Of a DNA stretch of 64,000 bases, positions 10,801 to 18,750 are shown piece after piece. The translations under genes were made by a program, and so were the position numbers. Numbering within the stretch: the stretch's first letter is position 1; each line of letters begins with the position of its first letter. The stretch is from Histomonas meleagridis (lineage: Eukaryota > Parabasalia > Tritrichomonadida > Dientamoebidae), in NCBI GenBank assembly GCA_020186115.1, contig WSYJ01000146.1, positions 409,054 to 473,053 on the forward strand, read 5' to 3'. The notes under the pieces are model-generated. The model ran no database searches. It was given only the letters and a program-made list of their open reading frames with translations, and was not told where the DNA came from.

Positions 10801-11516
10801 ATGAACAAAATAAAGGATTAAGTCTGACAACAATACAGGAACTATTGTTGGTGGATCAGCCTATGAATAATAATATTAACCAAAAAAGAATTAATAATTT
10901 CATTAATCAGATTTTACCAAAGTTCCCACCAGTGTTATACTTGTGGTTCATATCGCTGTTTAAACAGGTTTCGACTTGGTACCAAGCAAAGATTGCTTAC
11001 ATGAGTTCAATATCTGTATGGTCAATGGTGGGTTATATAGTTGGTTTAGGTGATAGACATACTGAAAACATTTTGTTGCACTTGAAAACTGGTGCTTGTT
11101 TACACGTGGATTTTTCTTGTCTATTCGATAAGGCTAAAATCCTTGACGTGCCTGAGTTAGTTCCTTTTAGGTTGACTCAAAACATCGTAGATGGTTTGGG
11201 GATACTAAAAACAAAAGGAGCTTTCGCAGTGACTTGTAAGTACACAATGGAGTTGATGAGGCTCAAAAAGGATAAAATTTTGTCGGTTTTACAAACGTTC
11301 GTCAACGATCCGCTAATTGAATGGAAAAAGAACGGCGAAACTGGAGAGGAACAAGCGATGCTGGCAATGAGGGAAGTGGAAAGAAGACTGGCCGGATGGA
11401 GCGAGGACAGAGTAACAGTTATGTCCCCTGAGTTGATGGTGGAAAAATTGATTGCTGAAGCTACAGATAATACAAAGTTGGCTTTGATGTATGTGGGGTG
11501 GCAACCTTATTATTAA
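4815..11516 (+). CDS. ATR/Mec1-type PIKK checkpoint kinase
   Basis: This is a phosphatidylinositol 3-kinase-related Ser/Thr kinase of 2233 residues, shorter than animal ATR. A long alpha-helical repeat region occupies the first ~1250 residues, FAT-type repeats follow, then a kinase domain from about residue 1890. The kinase shows CKIDDDLRKDMRMMEF (ATP-binding lysine region), GLGDRHTENIL (catalytic loop) and HVDFSCLF in place of the usual DFG. VPELVPFRLTQN and the C-terminal FATC ending GWQPYY are ATR-like rather than ATM- or TOR-like. By family knowledge it would sense RPA-coated ssDNA and signal replication stress in the nucleus. Two oddities: an N-terminal TPGLIKFF resembling a PCNA-binding PIP box with Thr for Gln, next to a KKRK basic cluster, and a CPLC/CKEC cysteine pair near residue 612. 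The start is the first in-frame ATG after the initiator. Confidence 0.93.
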   Translation: MKQSPVKKRKAEEKTPGLIKFFTKNTLNNETSLMVLKTIDISLKTKYIFSAPRTYKIRDECLISFFEHCFSHSILPEIGSPEYEIQFDLSLDIILSIISYYPSHNFFNELVVCLASLLQNQKINSFPSPIPNKSFKLDHNNIEKSIFFLFKLLERSLKFYNVSMNVLPLIFSSFQYPNESLHLISFSCLLSIHTISIQQQIQIIRILMNYIYFHLENNKFIDEVNIFIYKILKQTIKLIPKSFLCILGSDFISYLSLLKTYSNYKFINPIFILIKKYIKSNYQIINICMPIIINYYQYFYQNKIYNEICLLISKENSIFKDKIWTKYKNEINFYPFLLKFGLINDFNFHGLLSINDNNLFYEIICSLLENGIEIPEFIIRNIKEMLINIPPLIHQISKLIHYFPENIFTINYLTKDYIYFLLYEKSLINNKLILPDNFKEYVLNSDDLRLISLYLKYNSNDKELFRNNFPLKIEELNNEKLWMIPYFSYSFSLFYDENIENNFFENILNNNNLKIFLYISKEKKLWKFFIKQIFGNVLSKTPKICCSAYSITFYTTNLNEILQKNSFLFCKYYIQSLPNKTKYLFDNIISLFPKSSKYSRCKFIPFGNIICPLCIKQNNKEALKLYCKECKNEFTMFKDYFPDTVKKFNMQFMLLESFSEIISYNLVKEPNNKQKFEFLETLVKRNLKKNLINDCYLILAFLLLSYGKRHKNSENAIIGLYHLIYEEEENNDFNDILIKLLRQHFERILYQFSHFTTINYVYKKDTINSLIELVKFIEPNDDNNSLLLQYSQYYPKILSIISLTIKDIKLTKKCLKFYENILMNCRNELTIKNLFCPIYSQIIPFFHIYPNLVTSILYILIKEKELITSCYFKLIAYNFLKGKTFNQQINNFKKLKQFNEIKKILSNYLFKSIEDKGPIFRSFFEENDSYIEDWCINLTSVCPSFRTLLLKQILLKIKSNPNEINKIKDKKYFVEIWSIFTSDSEIKNRILCSRIISLINIQQKTFDEIQINNTKNFKKKEEIFYLLSHFIAKCIENSSSIQVHDHAAYSIQKLLIKLKLFENENFEQNENWNKLSTKVQNLVRPYLRNKLQIVTKAQDFHFPICLTTNSLNNWLFSITKCILTNYKNIKPKIPVIYYHCQLLLIDSPELCKYVLQQIFIHFANNTNQQFITDIQLEFKTLCEFIENKEDKEKKKFAKQVLNIFFSIFLILYENNITPGTIGIDKKWICMNILNENELIEISLKCKLYLQSLIYIELLIHNTQNYNKKTIKNNIYIIFKNINDQDNLIYFEQGNNLNDILIKYEKDILINSTNKSQYYYELSKKELENGRYERALTDSMYLCSNTYQLNIKSNAILAKSALYLQRWDIIRNINDNIIIKSNDYQSSIDILTSKLLYYNHINNITKKKMLIKLIQNTLYKMLNNISYISYQNYLPILSQFRLIEEISNPKLLKFNEFKLDNNLILKSPEIERIISIHISLIKDYNNITNKDKLIFDQWLYLSKFYRNNSEYIKSQWALIRGNQYIKEEPIEGLIEKSKILMNMQQYDNALLILKKAKNTFKYSNPIFLGKINFLLAKCSKITDSLVLEEIKTLYEESSKLYEYKNSKIYFQLANLYDKIITKYYQSLTNKKQETNVTKNNNKRRIKHTPFTDNNQNSIKTKINFIETNLPNTISNYLMALKYSLKYSHEILPRILSLIFDISFYITNLNGNNNNEDNSLVNIFSLQFKEEKKDISDDIEEVINKNINKINNMIWLTSITQLISRIEQNKKYQKILNLFLKQIIIEYPLSVLWHLMSTKHSNSKTRNEKFEELFNEIINSLNDQQQKDFLSNSKTNYINITTNLINFIKQKINVYKSTTIKATEICNELKYLFEDSQILMPITSYLQSKYLNDYLIKAMDELIIVLPSRQKPKKIKLISCNGKSFSFLCKIDDDLRKDMRMMEFASFMNKILLQDRNCKQRNLSLTTFTVICLNEECGLIEWVENTIQLRSIIEKYIHEQNKGLSLTTIQELLLVDQPMNNNINQKRINNFINQILPKFPPVLYLWFISLFKQVSTWYQAKIAYMSSISVWSMVGYIVGLGDRHTENILLHLKTGACLHVDFSCLFDKAKILDVPELVPFRLTQNIVDGLGILKTKGAFAVTCKYTMELMRLKKDKILSVLQTFVNDPLIEWKKNGETGEEQAMLAMREVERRLAGWSEDRVTVMSPELMVEKLIAEATDNTKLALMYVGWQPYY

Positions 11517-12162
11517 ATAAATGTTAGAATGATAGAGTAAGTTCGAAGTTGTTTTTGGTAATGAGAAAATGAAAAATTTGATTTATTTTATATAAATAAA
11601 TTTTTATATGGTTTGTTAGCAAATAGAAGTTTTAACATGTGTTCAGTTCCAAAAATATGAATTAATTAAAATATGTAAAGAAAATCTAGAAAAAAGATTT
11701 TTTCGTGTTAACGTTCTCCATAGTGAAGTGAATGAAAATTGGAATATTGCGAAAATTACAAAATTAAATCGAAAAAAAATTATTAAATATATATTGCTAA
11801 ATATATTCTCTATGAATAATACTACAGTGTAGGCGTGGGTTATATTAAGGATACATGTTTTTCATGCCAAAAAGTGAATTTTTTCACAAAAAGTCATTTA
11901 GAAAAATGTCTATCGAGGAAGTTTTCTAACATAAAAAGTGAACATCCACTTTACATGCATCTAACGTTCCCCGATGAAATCAGATTGAAAAACAATAATG
12001 GAAGAATATGAATCGACTTTTATGCGTTTTTGGGAGTTCCCATTGAAACAGTGAAAGTCTTTAATCAACAAGAAATTCGAAAAATCTTTTGAAAAAAGTG
12101 ACAGCATTAAAGAAATTGACATAATAATTTGAATACTTTTAAATTGGCATGTGGATTCCTTG
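11517..12162. other. Intergenic, no gene seen
   Basis: AT-rich spacer. The motif TTAACGTTC/CTAACGTTC occurs at 11708 and 11961, upstream of the helical-repeat gene; a four-codon upstream ATG frame starts at 12149. Confidence 0.4.
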
Positions 12163-13566
12163 ATGCATTTCGAGGATAAAGTAAAAGAACAAAACAAAAG
12201 ATTAAATGAAAAAATAAAAAAAGGACAAATTTTTAATGATGTAAGTAATGATGAAGAAAGTAAGAATCAAGATTATTTTCAACTTGTTCAACTTTTCCCT
12301 CAATATGAATCATTCCTTTCATCTAAAAACCCAAATTTAGTAATTAAAGCAATTCAGTATTTTCGTAATTTATTTAAGTTCCAAGAAATTCCACAAAAAT
12401 TTGTTGATCCAAAATTTATGGTTTCAATATTAATTGAAATTCAACAATTTCCATCTGATCCTATGGCGCTTGAATTTGGACATCTTATTTATAATTTTTA
12501 TTCTCATGAAATTTTTGATCCTGACATATCAATAATCCGATTTGCAGAAACAATAGTTTTTAATATCCCGACTCCCATAGATCAAGCATCTGTAGAAATA
12601 CTTATTCCTTATATATCTTTTTTATCCATTTCTGCTCGAATTACAGATTCTTTATTAAATATAAATTTTCATCAAAAGCTTGCTTTATTCATTGGAAAGG
12701 ATCCAACCCTTGATAGCAATCTGTCCTATCTATTTTCTTCTATTCTATCTCATGACATTTCTTCCGATGTCATATTATTTTATCAAGTAATATTAAAATC
12801 TTTTCGTTCTTCACCTTTTTCTCTTACTCCTGATGTTCTTACAAACTTCACCTTCATTACATATTCTGTTATTTATTGGGCAGATTATCATCATATTAAT
12901 GATCAACTTAATTATGTCGAACTTATAACTCCACTTTTAGCTTTATGGGGTAGTTCTCCTGAGACAAACAGTAACCTTTTCATGATACTTCAGCTTCCTC
13001 TTCCAAAAGACATCAAAGAAAATCTTATGAAAAGTGGCGGCGAAACCGAAATTTTGAATTCAATTAACCGTAACTGCCAGAGCACACCAGAAGCGCTTCG
13101 ACTTTTAGCACAACTAATTAAGGAAGGACAAAATGACTTTACTGCATTATTTCCAACAGTTGTGCATTATGCGAATTACGGGAAAAGAGATACACGAGTT
13201 TCGGCCGGAATTTGTATTTCCGAATTTATCATGTATAACTGTGATCTTGTTTACCCATCATTCGTGCAGGTGATGGAAGACACTGAAAATGATCCATCGG
13301 ATTTAAACGCAGCAAGAGCAATTTCTAATTTGTTGAGTTTGGAAGATGAAGAAGTTGCCGAGGAATTGATCAAAGCACTTTATCATTTGTCTTTTTTGTT
13401 TTTCGAGAGAAATCAAGTGCATGAGTTTAGAGAAACGTGTGATTGGTTTTTTATTCCTGAAAAGGTAAATGTGTTCATCGATTCGGATAACGAATATTTG
13501 AGCGATATTGCGAATTTGTTCATACTCACTTCAATTAGAGGAATAATTCCGTTTGAAGATGAATAA
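12163..13566 (+). CDS. ARM/HEAT-like helical-repeat protein (importin-alpha-like?)
   Basis: The open frame begins at 12151 with GTG, but the first ATG is at 12163, giving 467 residues. The N-terminus is charged (KEQNKRLNEKIKKG) and faintly resembles an importin-beta-binding segment. The rest is a series of amphipathic helices, with segments such as STPEALRLLAQLIKEG and RVSAGICISEF typical of armadillo repeats, and an acidic C-terminus. A transport or scaffold adaptor is an inference; no diagnostic motif fixes the family. Low-complexity tracts and breaks are absent, so it is probably an active gene. Confidence 0.7.
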   Translation: MHFEDKVKEQNKRLNEKIKKGQIFNDVSNDEESKNQDYFQLVQLFPQYESFLSSKNPNLVIKAIQYFRNLFKFQEIPQKFVDPKFMVSILIEIQQFPSDPMALEFGHLIYNFYSHEIFDPDISIIRFAETIVFNIPTPIDQASVEILIPYISFLSISARITDSLLNINFHQKLALFIGKDPTLDSNLSYLFSSILSHDISSDVILFYQVILKSFRSSPFSLTPDVLTNFTFITYSVIYWADYHHINDQLNYVELITPLLALWGSSPETNSNLFMILQLPLPKDIKENLMKSGGETEILNSINRNCQSTPEALRLLAQLIKEGQNDFTALFPTVVHYANYGKRDTRVSAGICISEFIMYNCDLVYPSFVQVMEDTENDPSDLNAARAISNLLSLEDEEVAEELIKALYHLSFLFFERNQVHEFRETCDWFFIPEKVNVFIDSDNEYLSDIANLFILTSIRGIIPFEDE

Positions 13567-14165
13567 TTAAATTAATTGTAATAAATAATATATATAAATT
13601 AATTTTTAAATAATTTTATTTTCTTGTGCTTTAAAGAATTTTTCTTTTTATTTCCTATTGAAATGAATAAAAATAACGCAATTCATTTACCAATTTGGGA
13701 GAAATATTTTTAAAGATTAAAGATAAATTTATTATATAACGATTTTTTCAATAAAAAATTTTTGTTTCACACATAACTGAGTTTTTAGCGCATAGGTTGC
13801 ACATTCGTGAATGTTATACTATAATTTTTTTTTTTTTTTTTTTTTTATTTCTCTTTTTGGGAGAATTAATGATGTAAATAATATTTATATAAATTTCCTG
13901 ATTCTATTTTCAGAAAGACTCCCTTTTCCTAAAAGAAAATCTTATCCAAATAGCTTTTAGTTTTTCCGAAAAGAATATAATATTCGCGAGTTGACACCAA
14001 TTGGCGAAAACCCTATTTTATTATCACCAATCATTAATCAATATTAAGTTAACAAACATAATTACATTAGTACAAAGCTCTGCATTTGTTGTCAAACCTA
14101 ATCAAAGCAACAAAAAACATAAATATGATTTTCCTAGTAATATATATTTTTATTGAGAATATATA
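13567..14165. other. Convergent intergenic region, no gene seen
   Basis: It lies between two convergent genes and contains a 22-base T run near 13825-13846. Nothing else is recognisable. Confidence 0.4.
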
Positions 14166-15194
14166 TCATTTAAGTTTTGACGCTTCATAGAGTTCATTTG
14201 CCTTCTGTACAATCTTTGACGAGTCGCATATCTTTAATTTCAATAACACTTCTACTGACATAGAATAGTCATCTTCAATCAACAAATCTTCAATAATCGA
14301 AATATATCCAATTAGCACATAACACTCATATTCTATTAGCTCATTTAAGTGTGTAAACAATGAATCCCACAATACGATAAGCATCGGTATTTCGAAATCT
14401 TGCGAAAACATCAAAGTCAGCCGTTTAAACCCGAATTGCATCGGATGAATATTTAATCTTTTGATTTTAGAGGCAGCTATTGGAAGTTTAACAGAAAGAA
14501 GGCTCATAAAGTTATTAAGTTGCCTATATATTAATGAAGATTGATCTGTCGTGGTATAAAGTTCATGAAGATTTGATACAGCTAAAATTTGTTGAAAAAG
14601 ATAAAATGTAATCGCTTCGCCTTTGTTCCAATTGTAATTAAATACAATTATAGAAGAGGCAACTACATAATAAAGAACTGAAATGATTTCATTAAAGCCT
14701 TGCATATATGATAATGAAGGATTACATTTAGAAAAGATATATAAGGCGCGCTCAATGCGGCGCATATGAAAGTGATATGGTAGAAGTGTGTTTTCAGAGT
14801 TGGTTTCAATGGATTTGTCGATAAATGGAAGATATCGAAGATGATGACCTGTTCGAATTAAATCATTATGTATGGTTTCCATGAGTTTGTTGTCTGGAAC
14901 TTGAAATTCTGTGATTAATGTGGAATTTGGGAAAATGTGATTTTCATAATTATTGACTTCAAAAAGATTTATAAAATTCTGATAGTTAGTTGTGATTTCC
15001 TCAATTCGCTTTTCCCAGTTTTCTGGTTGTAATGGGAGAACGCCTGAGAGAACAAGCCAATCGTATAATCGATCTTCTGGACAACAGTTTTTTAAACCAT
15101 ATTTTGATAATTCTTTTATTTTTTTGATATCTATTGGAGATCCATCGGCTTTCATTTGAACTAGAGGCAAAATGACGAATTGAGGTTCATTCAT
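14166..15194 (-). CDS. TBC-domain Rab GTPase-activating protein (TBC1D13-like)
   Basis: TBC proteins accelerate GTP hydrolysis by Rab GTPases on membranes. Both catalytic fingers are visible: IHNDLIR fits the arginine-finger motif IxxDxxR, and YMQGFN carries the glutamine finger. SGVLPLQPENWEKRI and MRRIERALYIFSKCNPSLSY before the YQG motif recall the TBC1D13 branch. The frame is open to 15284, but the extra 30 residues look unlike the family, so I take the ATG at 15194 (MNEPQFVIL). An upstream exon cannot be excluded, since a pyrimidine-rich stretch ending in CAG lies just before. It should be catalytically active. Its Rab partner cannot be told from sequence. Confidence 0.85.
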   Translation of the reverse strand: MNEPQFVILPLVQMKADGSPIDIKKIKELSKYGLKNCCPEDRLYDWLVLSGVLPLQPENWEKRIEEITTNYQNFINLFEVNNYENHIFPNSTLITEFQVPDNKLMETIHNDLIRTGHHLRYLPFIDKSIETNSENTLLPYHFHMRRIERALYIFSKCNPSLSYMQGFNEIISVLYYVVASSIIVFNYNWNKGEAITFYLFQQILAVSNLHELYTTTDQSSLIYRQLNNFMSLLSVKLPIAASKIKRLNIHPMQFGFKRLTLMFSQDFEIPMLIVLWDSLFTHLNELIEYECYVLIGYISIIEDLLIEDDYSMSVEVLLKLKICDSSKIVQKANELYEASKLK

Positions 15195-15608
15195 CGTTGA
15201 TGCGGTGAACCGAACAAAATGATGAAAATGACCACCTGCATCAGAAAAAAAACAATAAGAAAAGATCTTCTTAATTCTTAACAATACCTTAAAAATTTTA
15301 AAGTTCTTATAAGGTTTTTTGAAAAGTCTTACATATTGTCTCGAGAAAGAATTTCTAACCTGGAGAGATCACGAATATTAAACAACATACAATTCATGAT
15401 TGATATTAAAATGGAAAATTTAGACAATAATTAAAAACCTAAATTCATTTTTATACAAAAACAAAAAAAAATTATCAATGAACAGATGTTATCATTTTAA
15501 GTTTTAACTCAAGTGAACAGTAATATGAAAAATGTGCAGAATGAAAAGCATTACATTCTTGTCCAACGTTAAAATGGCACTTTTATCTTTAAAAAAGTGT
15601 CTATATTA
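15195..15608. promoter_or_regulatory. Shared divergent promoter region (TBC and DBF4-like genes)
   Basis: This 410-bp spacer separates the two start codons. CCAACGTT lies 44 bases before the DBF4-like ATG, and no clear initiator is seen on that side. Confidence 0.35.
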
Positions 15609-16616
15609 ATGGAGAAAACCCAAAAAAAAATTCTTAATTTTGATTATTATATGGAAAATATAGTTAAAGATGATAAAACACCAGTCCCAAGTTTTGATGT
15701 TTATTCTAATAAACAAATAGAATTACCATTCTATTCAAATGATATAAATAACTTATTTTGTCCAAATTATATTACACCAAATGAGGTCGAAGCTCAGTCT
15801 GAATTTACTTTCTACAAACTGAAAAATAAACTTTTTTCTAATAAAGCAATAATAAATAATAGTGTTTCCAAAACAGATGAAGGAAGTGCTGAAACTTCTG
15901 AGTATTCAATTACATCGGGAGACCTTGCATCTGGTCATTTAACTTCAGGTTTTACAATTTCATATGAACCTGAACCAGAGCCAAAAAGCGTCACAGATTT
16001 ACAAAATGAACCAGATCAAACTGCAGAAAATCAAAGTAAAGATATCTCAAATGCCGAACAAAATATTCCAAACATCCCCACTCATGATACTGGAAATCAA
16101 CAAAACACCTCAATTATTCCATTTTCCAACAAAAGCATTTCACAAAGTCAGAAGCAAAAGACGAATGCTGCATGCAATCCAAAATTAAAGATCAAGTCTT
16201 CTGATGATAGCAATAATATATTTGTCCAAGCCTCAAAAACACATCGAAAATGTATTTTAATTTCAACACAGGGCAAATATCAGCCTTCTTTATATGTGTT
16301 TAAGCCCGACGAACATTCGCCGCGAATTCACTTTTTCTATTTTGAGAATTACACGCAATCGCCATTCGATCTTCCGCCGTCCAACATAAAGAAATACCTC
16401 GAAAAGCAGGAAGAGAACATGGCCGCAAAGGAGAAAAAACTCCAAAACAAAACAGACGAACAAAAAATAAATTATTGCGAATTTTGTCATCACAAAGTAA
16501 AAAACCCATCAAAGCATCGAACAGGAAAAAGACATCAGGCAAAGTTCATGGCATACAACTGGAAGCCATTGCTTGAAATTGAGGCGAAGTATGCAGAAAA
16601 AATTTGTTTATTATAA
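15609..16616 (+). CDS. DBF4-like regulatory subunit of CDC7 kinase
   Basis: DBF4 activates CDC7 to phosphorylate MCM and fire replication origins. The C-terminal zinc finger here has the exact DBF4 motif-C spacing C-x2-C-x9-H-x5-H (CEFCHHKVKNPSKHRTGKRH). Upstream is a motif-M-like stretch (ILISTQGKYQPSLYVF) followed by a segment containing QSPFD, in the same order and spacing as DBF4. The N-terminal two-thirds is Ser/Glu-rich and probably disordered; I see no BRCT-like motif N. The open frame starts at GTG 15597, but the first ATG is 15609, giving 335 residues. The protein is short for the family, which suits a reduced eukaryote. An unrelated C2H2 protein is the main alternative. Confidence 0.7.
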   Translation: MEKTQKKILNFDYYMENIVKDDKTPVPSFDVYSNKQIELPFYSNDINNLFCPNYITPNEVEAQSEFTFYKLKNKLFSNKAIINNSVSKTDEGSAETSEYSITSGDLASGHLTSGFTISYEPEPEPKSVTDLQNEPDQTAENQSKDISNAEQNIPNIPTHDTGNQQNTSIIPFSNKSISQSQKQKTNAACNPKLKIKSSDDSNNIFVQASKTHRKCILISTQGKYQPSLYVFKPDEHSPRIHFFYFENYTQSPFDLPPSNIKKYLEKQEENMAAKEKKLQNKTDEQKINYCEFCHHKVKNPSKHRTGKRHQAKFMAYNWKPLLEIEAKYAEKICLL

Positions 16617-17155
16617 ATATAGATCTTAAATTTTGTAATTATTTTTGTTGAGTAATGATTACATATATTTTTATTCATTAAATTGGAGGTCATCTGAATA
16701 ATAAAGATGTTGTTGATAAAGCTATAGAAAAATGTAGAATTATTAATAGCAGCTAACGCTCAAGATTCTATGACGCTAATTTAACACGTATGTAATCTGT
16801 GCATGATTCTCATGTCAATGTCCTTAATTAACACAATTTGGGCACTGTTTTCAAGGATATGCATACAGCATTTTTTTGATGTTATGTTACTGTAGTTTGT
16901 TATAAATATATTTGATGATATTATAAAAAGTAACTACAAATGGAAAAAATCATTATTTTAATATGTTACCTTATGTTCCAAAAAAATTATATTATTAAAA
17001 TATCTTACAAAAATTGGGGAAAGAAAAAAATTCCGTTTTGATGTTATTGAGTGAAATTTGCTGTAAAAACTTCAAATTATTTAAAGTTCCTTCAACAGGT
17101 TTTACTTATCTAATTAGAATAAGTATTTATTCAAAACATAAAAAATAATAATATT
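16617..17155. other. Convergent intergenic region, no gene seen
   Basis: AT-rich sequence between the 3' ends of the DBF4-like and PIAS-like genes. No feature is recognisable. Confidence 0.4.
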
Positions 17156-18139
17156 TCAAAAGAAATAATTTGTGTCAACTCTTATTTCCTCTGGGAAGCA
17201 CGTCTGCTTGCACACGGGGCATATCCAATTGTTTGTGCTCGATGCAATTGACAGGTAACCAGTCAAGTCAAAGCATTGCTTGTGGTTACACTTAACTCCT
17301 CTTGCGGGTCTAAGCATTATCTTATTCGTCAAAGGGCATATTCCTTTGCATTCTTCGCTTTCGTTCTTAGCAATATCTGGAGCGTTTCCATAGCTAAGAA
17401 TTGTTTCGACAACTTTTGGCAGAGGCACTTTTCCTAACCATCTCACGCATGCAACGAGAGGTATCGGTGGTTCGATTGATAGTACTTGGAAAGATTCGAC
17501 TTTGCTTGCTGAGTCTGCAATTTGGAACCAAAAGTTTCCATCTGATAATGTGATATGACGATCCAATAAAAGAAATGTTATTTTGTGTAATTGCGCGCCA
17601 GGTACAACTGGTGAGAAACATAGAACTGGATAACAGTTTGCAACTGGTGTTTGGTGTGAAAATGTATATGTGAAAAATGGAGCATTTCCTTGAATAATAA
17701 CAGGGCCATAACAAAATGGATAATCAGTGTTCGAGTATATGATTGAGGGAGTCGAGCTATTGAGTGCTTGAATCATTGCTGGTGGAAAACTTTGATTTGC
17801 ATTGGAATCAGTATCGTGTTCTTCTGTTAAAAGAGCTTTCAACTTGTTCTGGAATTGAATATATACATTTTGCTGCTTAGTTGCAAAAGTTTCTAAAAAC
17901 ATTAAAAGTCTTTCAACAAGAAGTTTTTTCTTTCCACCTGTTGGCAATGAATAATCACGAAGGAGGTCACGAAGTTGAGCAATTGAAAGAAGCTCTAAGC
18001 CTCGTGAAAGAACAGGCGCTTTCGATTTCTTATTTTTAGGTAAATTTTTATCGTTTGGTTCAATTACTTGCTTAGCATCACCCCCTTCAGCTTCTTTATT
18101 TTCTTCGTGTGTTTGTGATTCTGTGTTTTCTTGTTGCAT
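17156..18139 (-). CDS. PIAS/Siz-type SUMO E3 ligase
   Basis: These nuclear ligases transfer SUMO from UBC9 to chromatin and transcription substrates. The 327-residue protein has a SAP DNA-binding motif at about residues 48-90 (IAQLRDLLRDYSLPTGGKKK), a middle region in the place of the PINIT domain, and a C-terminal SP-RING. The SP-RING shows CPLTNKIMLRPARGVKCNHK followed by CFDLTGYL and WICPVCKQ, with the expected Cys/His ligands. It is compact and lacks the long acidic/SIM tail of animal PIAS. The start is the only ATG before the SAP domain, followed by an acidic, Gln/Glu-rich segment. Confidence 0.93.
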   Translation of the reverse strand: MQQENTESQTHEENKEAEGGDAKQVIEPNDKNLPKNKKSKAPVLSRGLELLSIAQLRDLLRDYSLPTGGKKKLLVERLLMFLETFATKQQNVYIQFQNKLKALLTEEHDTDSNANQSFPPAMIQALNSSTPSIIYSNTDYPFCYGPVIIQGNAPFFTYTFSHQTPVANCYPVLCFSPVVPGAQLHKITFLLLDRHITLSDGNFWFQIADSASKVESFQVLSIEPPIPLVACVRWLGKVPLPKVVETILSYGNAPDIAKNESEECKGICPLTNKIMLRPARGVKCNHKQCFDLTGYLSIASSTNNWICPVCKQTCFPEEIRVDTNYFF

Positions 18140-18605
18140 TTTCTTGTTACAAAGCCTTTAAATACCGCCAAAAAAGCTATCGGATTACTCACAAAAATTC
18201 AATTCAAATTGCAGTTATAAATGCATTTAATGCACTACAATCTTTTGCAAACTATGTGGTAATAACATTAAATTATTGTAATAAATCATATTTATTACGC
18301 CGCTTAAAGAAAGATTTACACTAGTAAATAACACCCAAAACAAAGAAAATCTTGTAAATACTTTCAATGAATATATAAGGAAACATAATAAAATAAGTGT
18401 TCCACATTTATGATTTTTTACTATTCACATATATATAAATATATACTACTCTAATAGAAGTAACACCCAAATGCATAAGTAAAAGTACAATCAAATACAA
18501 AATGTTACATTTAATTATTAACATTTTTTTTAATACAGATTTGATACTTCTGAGCCATAATATATAGTGAAATTATTTTCAGTATAACTACATTCTGTTG
18601 TCAAA

Positions 18606-18644
<39 letters not shown>

Positions 18645-18750
18645 CAATTGTTCTAGTTTACATCCATTAAAAAAAGGAATTCTCAGTAAAAATTTTAGAA
18701 ATTACAAAACAGAGAAGTAATAAAACATTACTTAAATTTTTTACTTATTA
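18140..18750. other. Intergenic spacer with (TA)n microsatellite
   Basis: The spacer has no gene. It includes an AT dinucleotide run at about 18610-18642. Confidence 0.5.
18610..18642. repeat. (TA)n microsatellite
   Basis: About sixteen uninterrupted TA units. Confidence 0.95.

Noticed and set aside
15195-15420. An intron and upstream exon for the TBC gene (GTAAGA near 15332 and CAG near 15238 on the minus strand)
   Set aside because: Joining them breaks the reading phase, and the conserved trichomonad intron signals are not visible.
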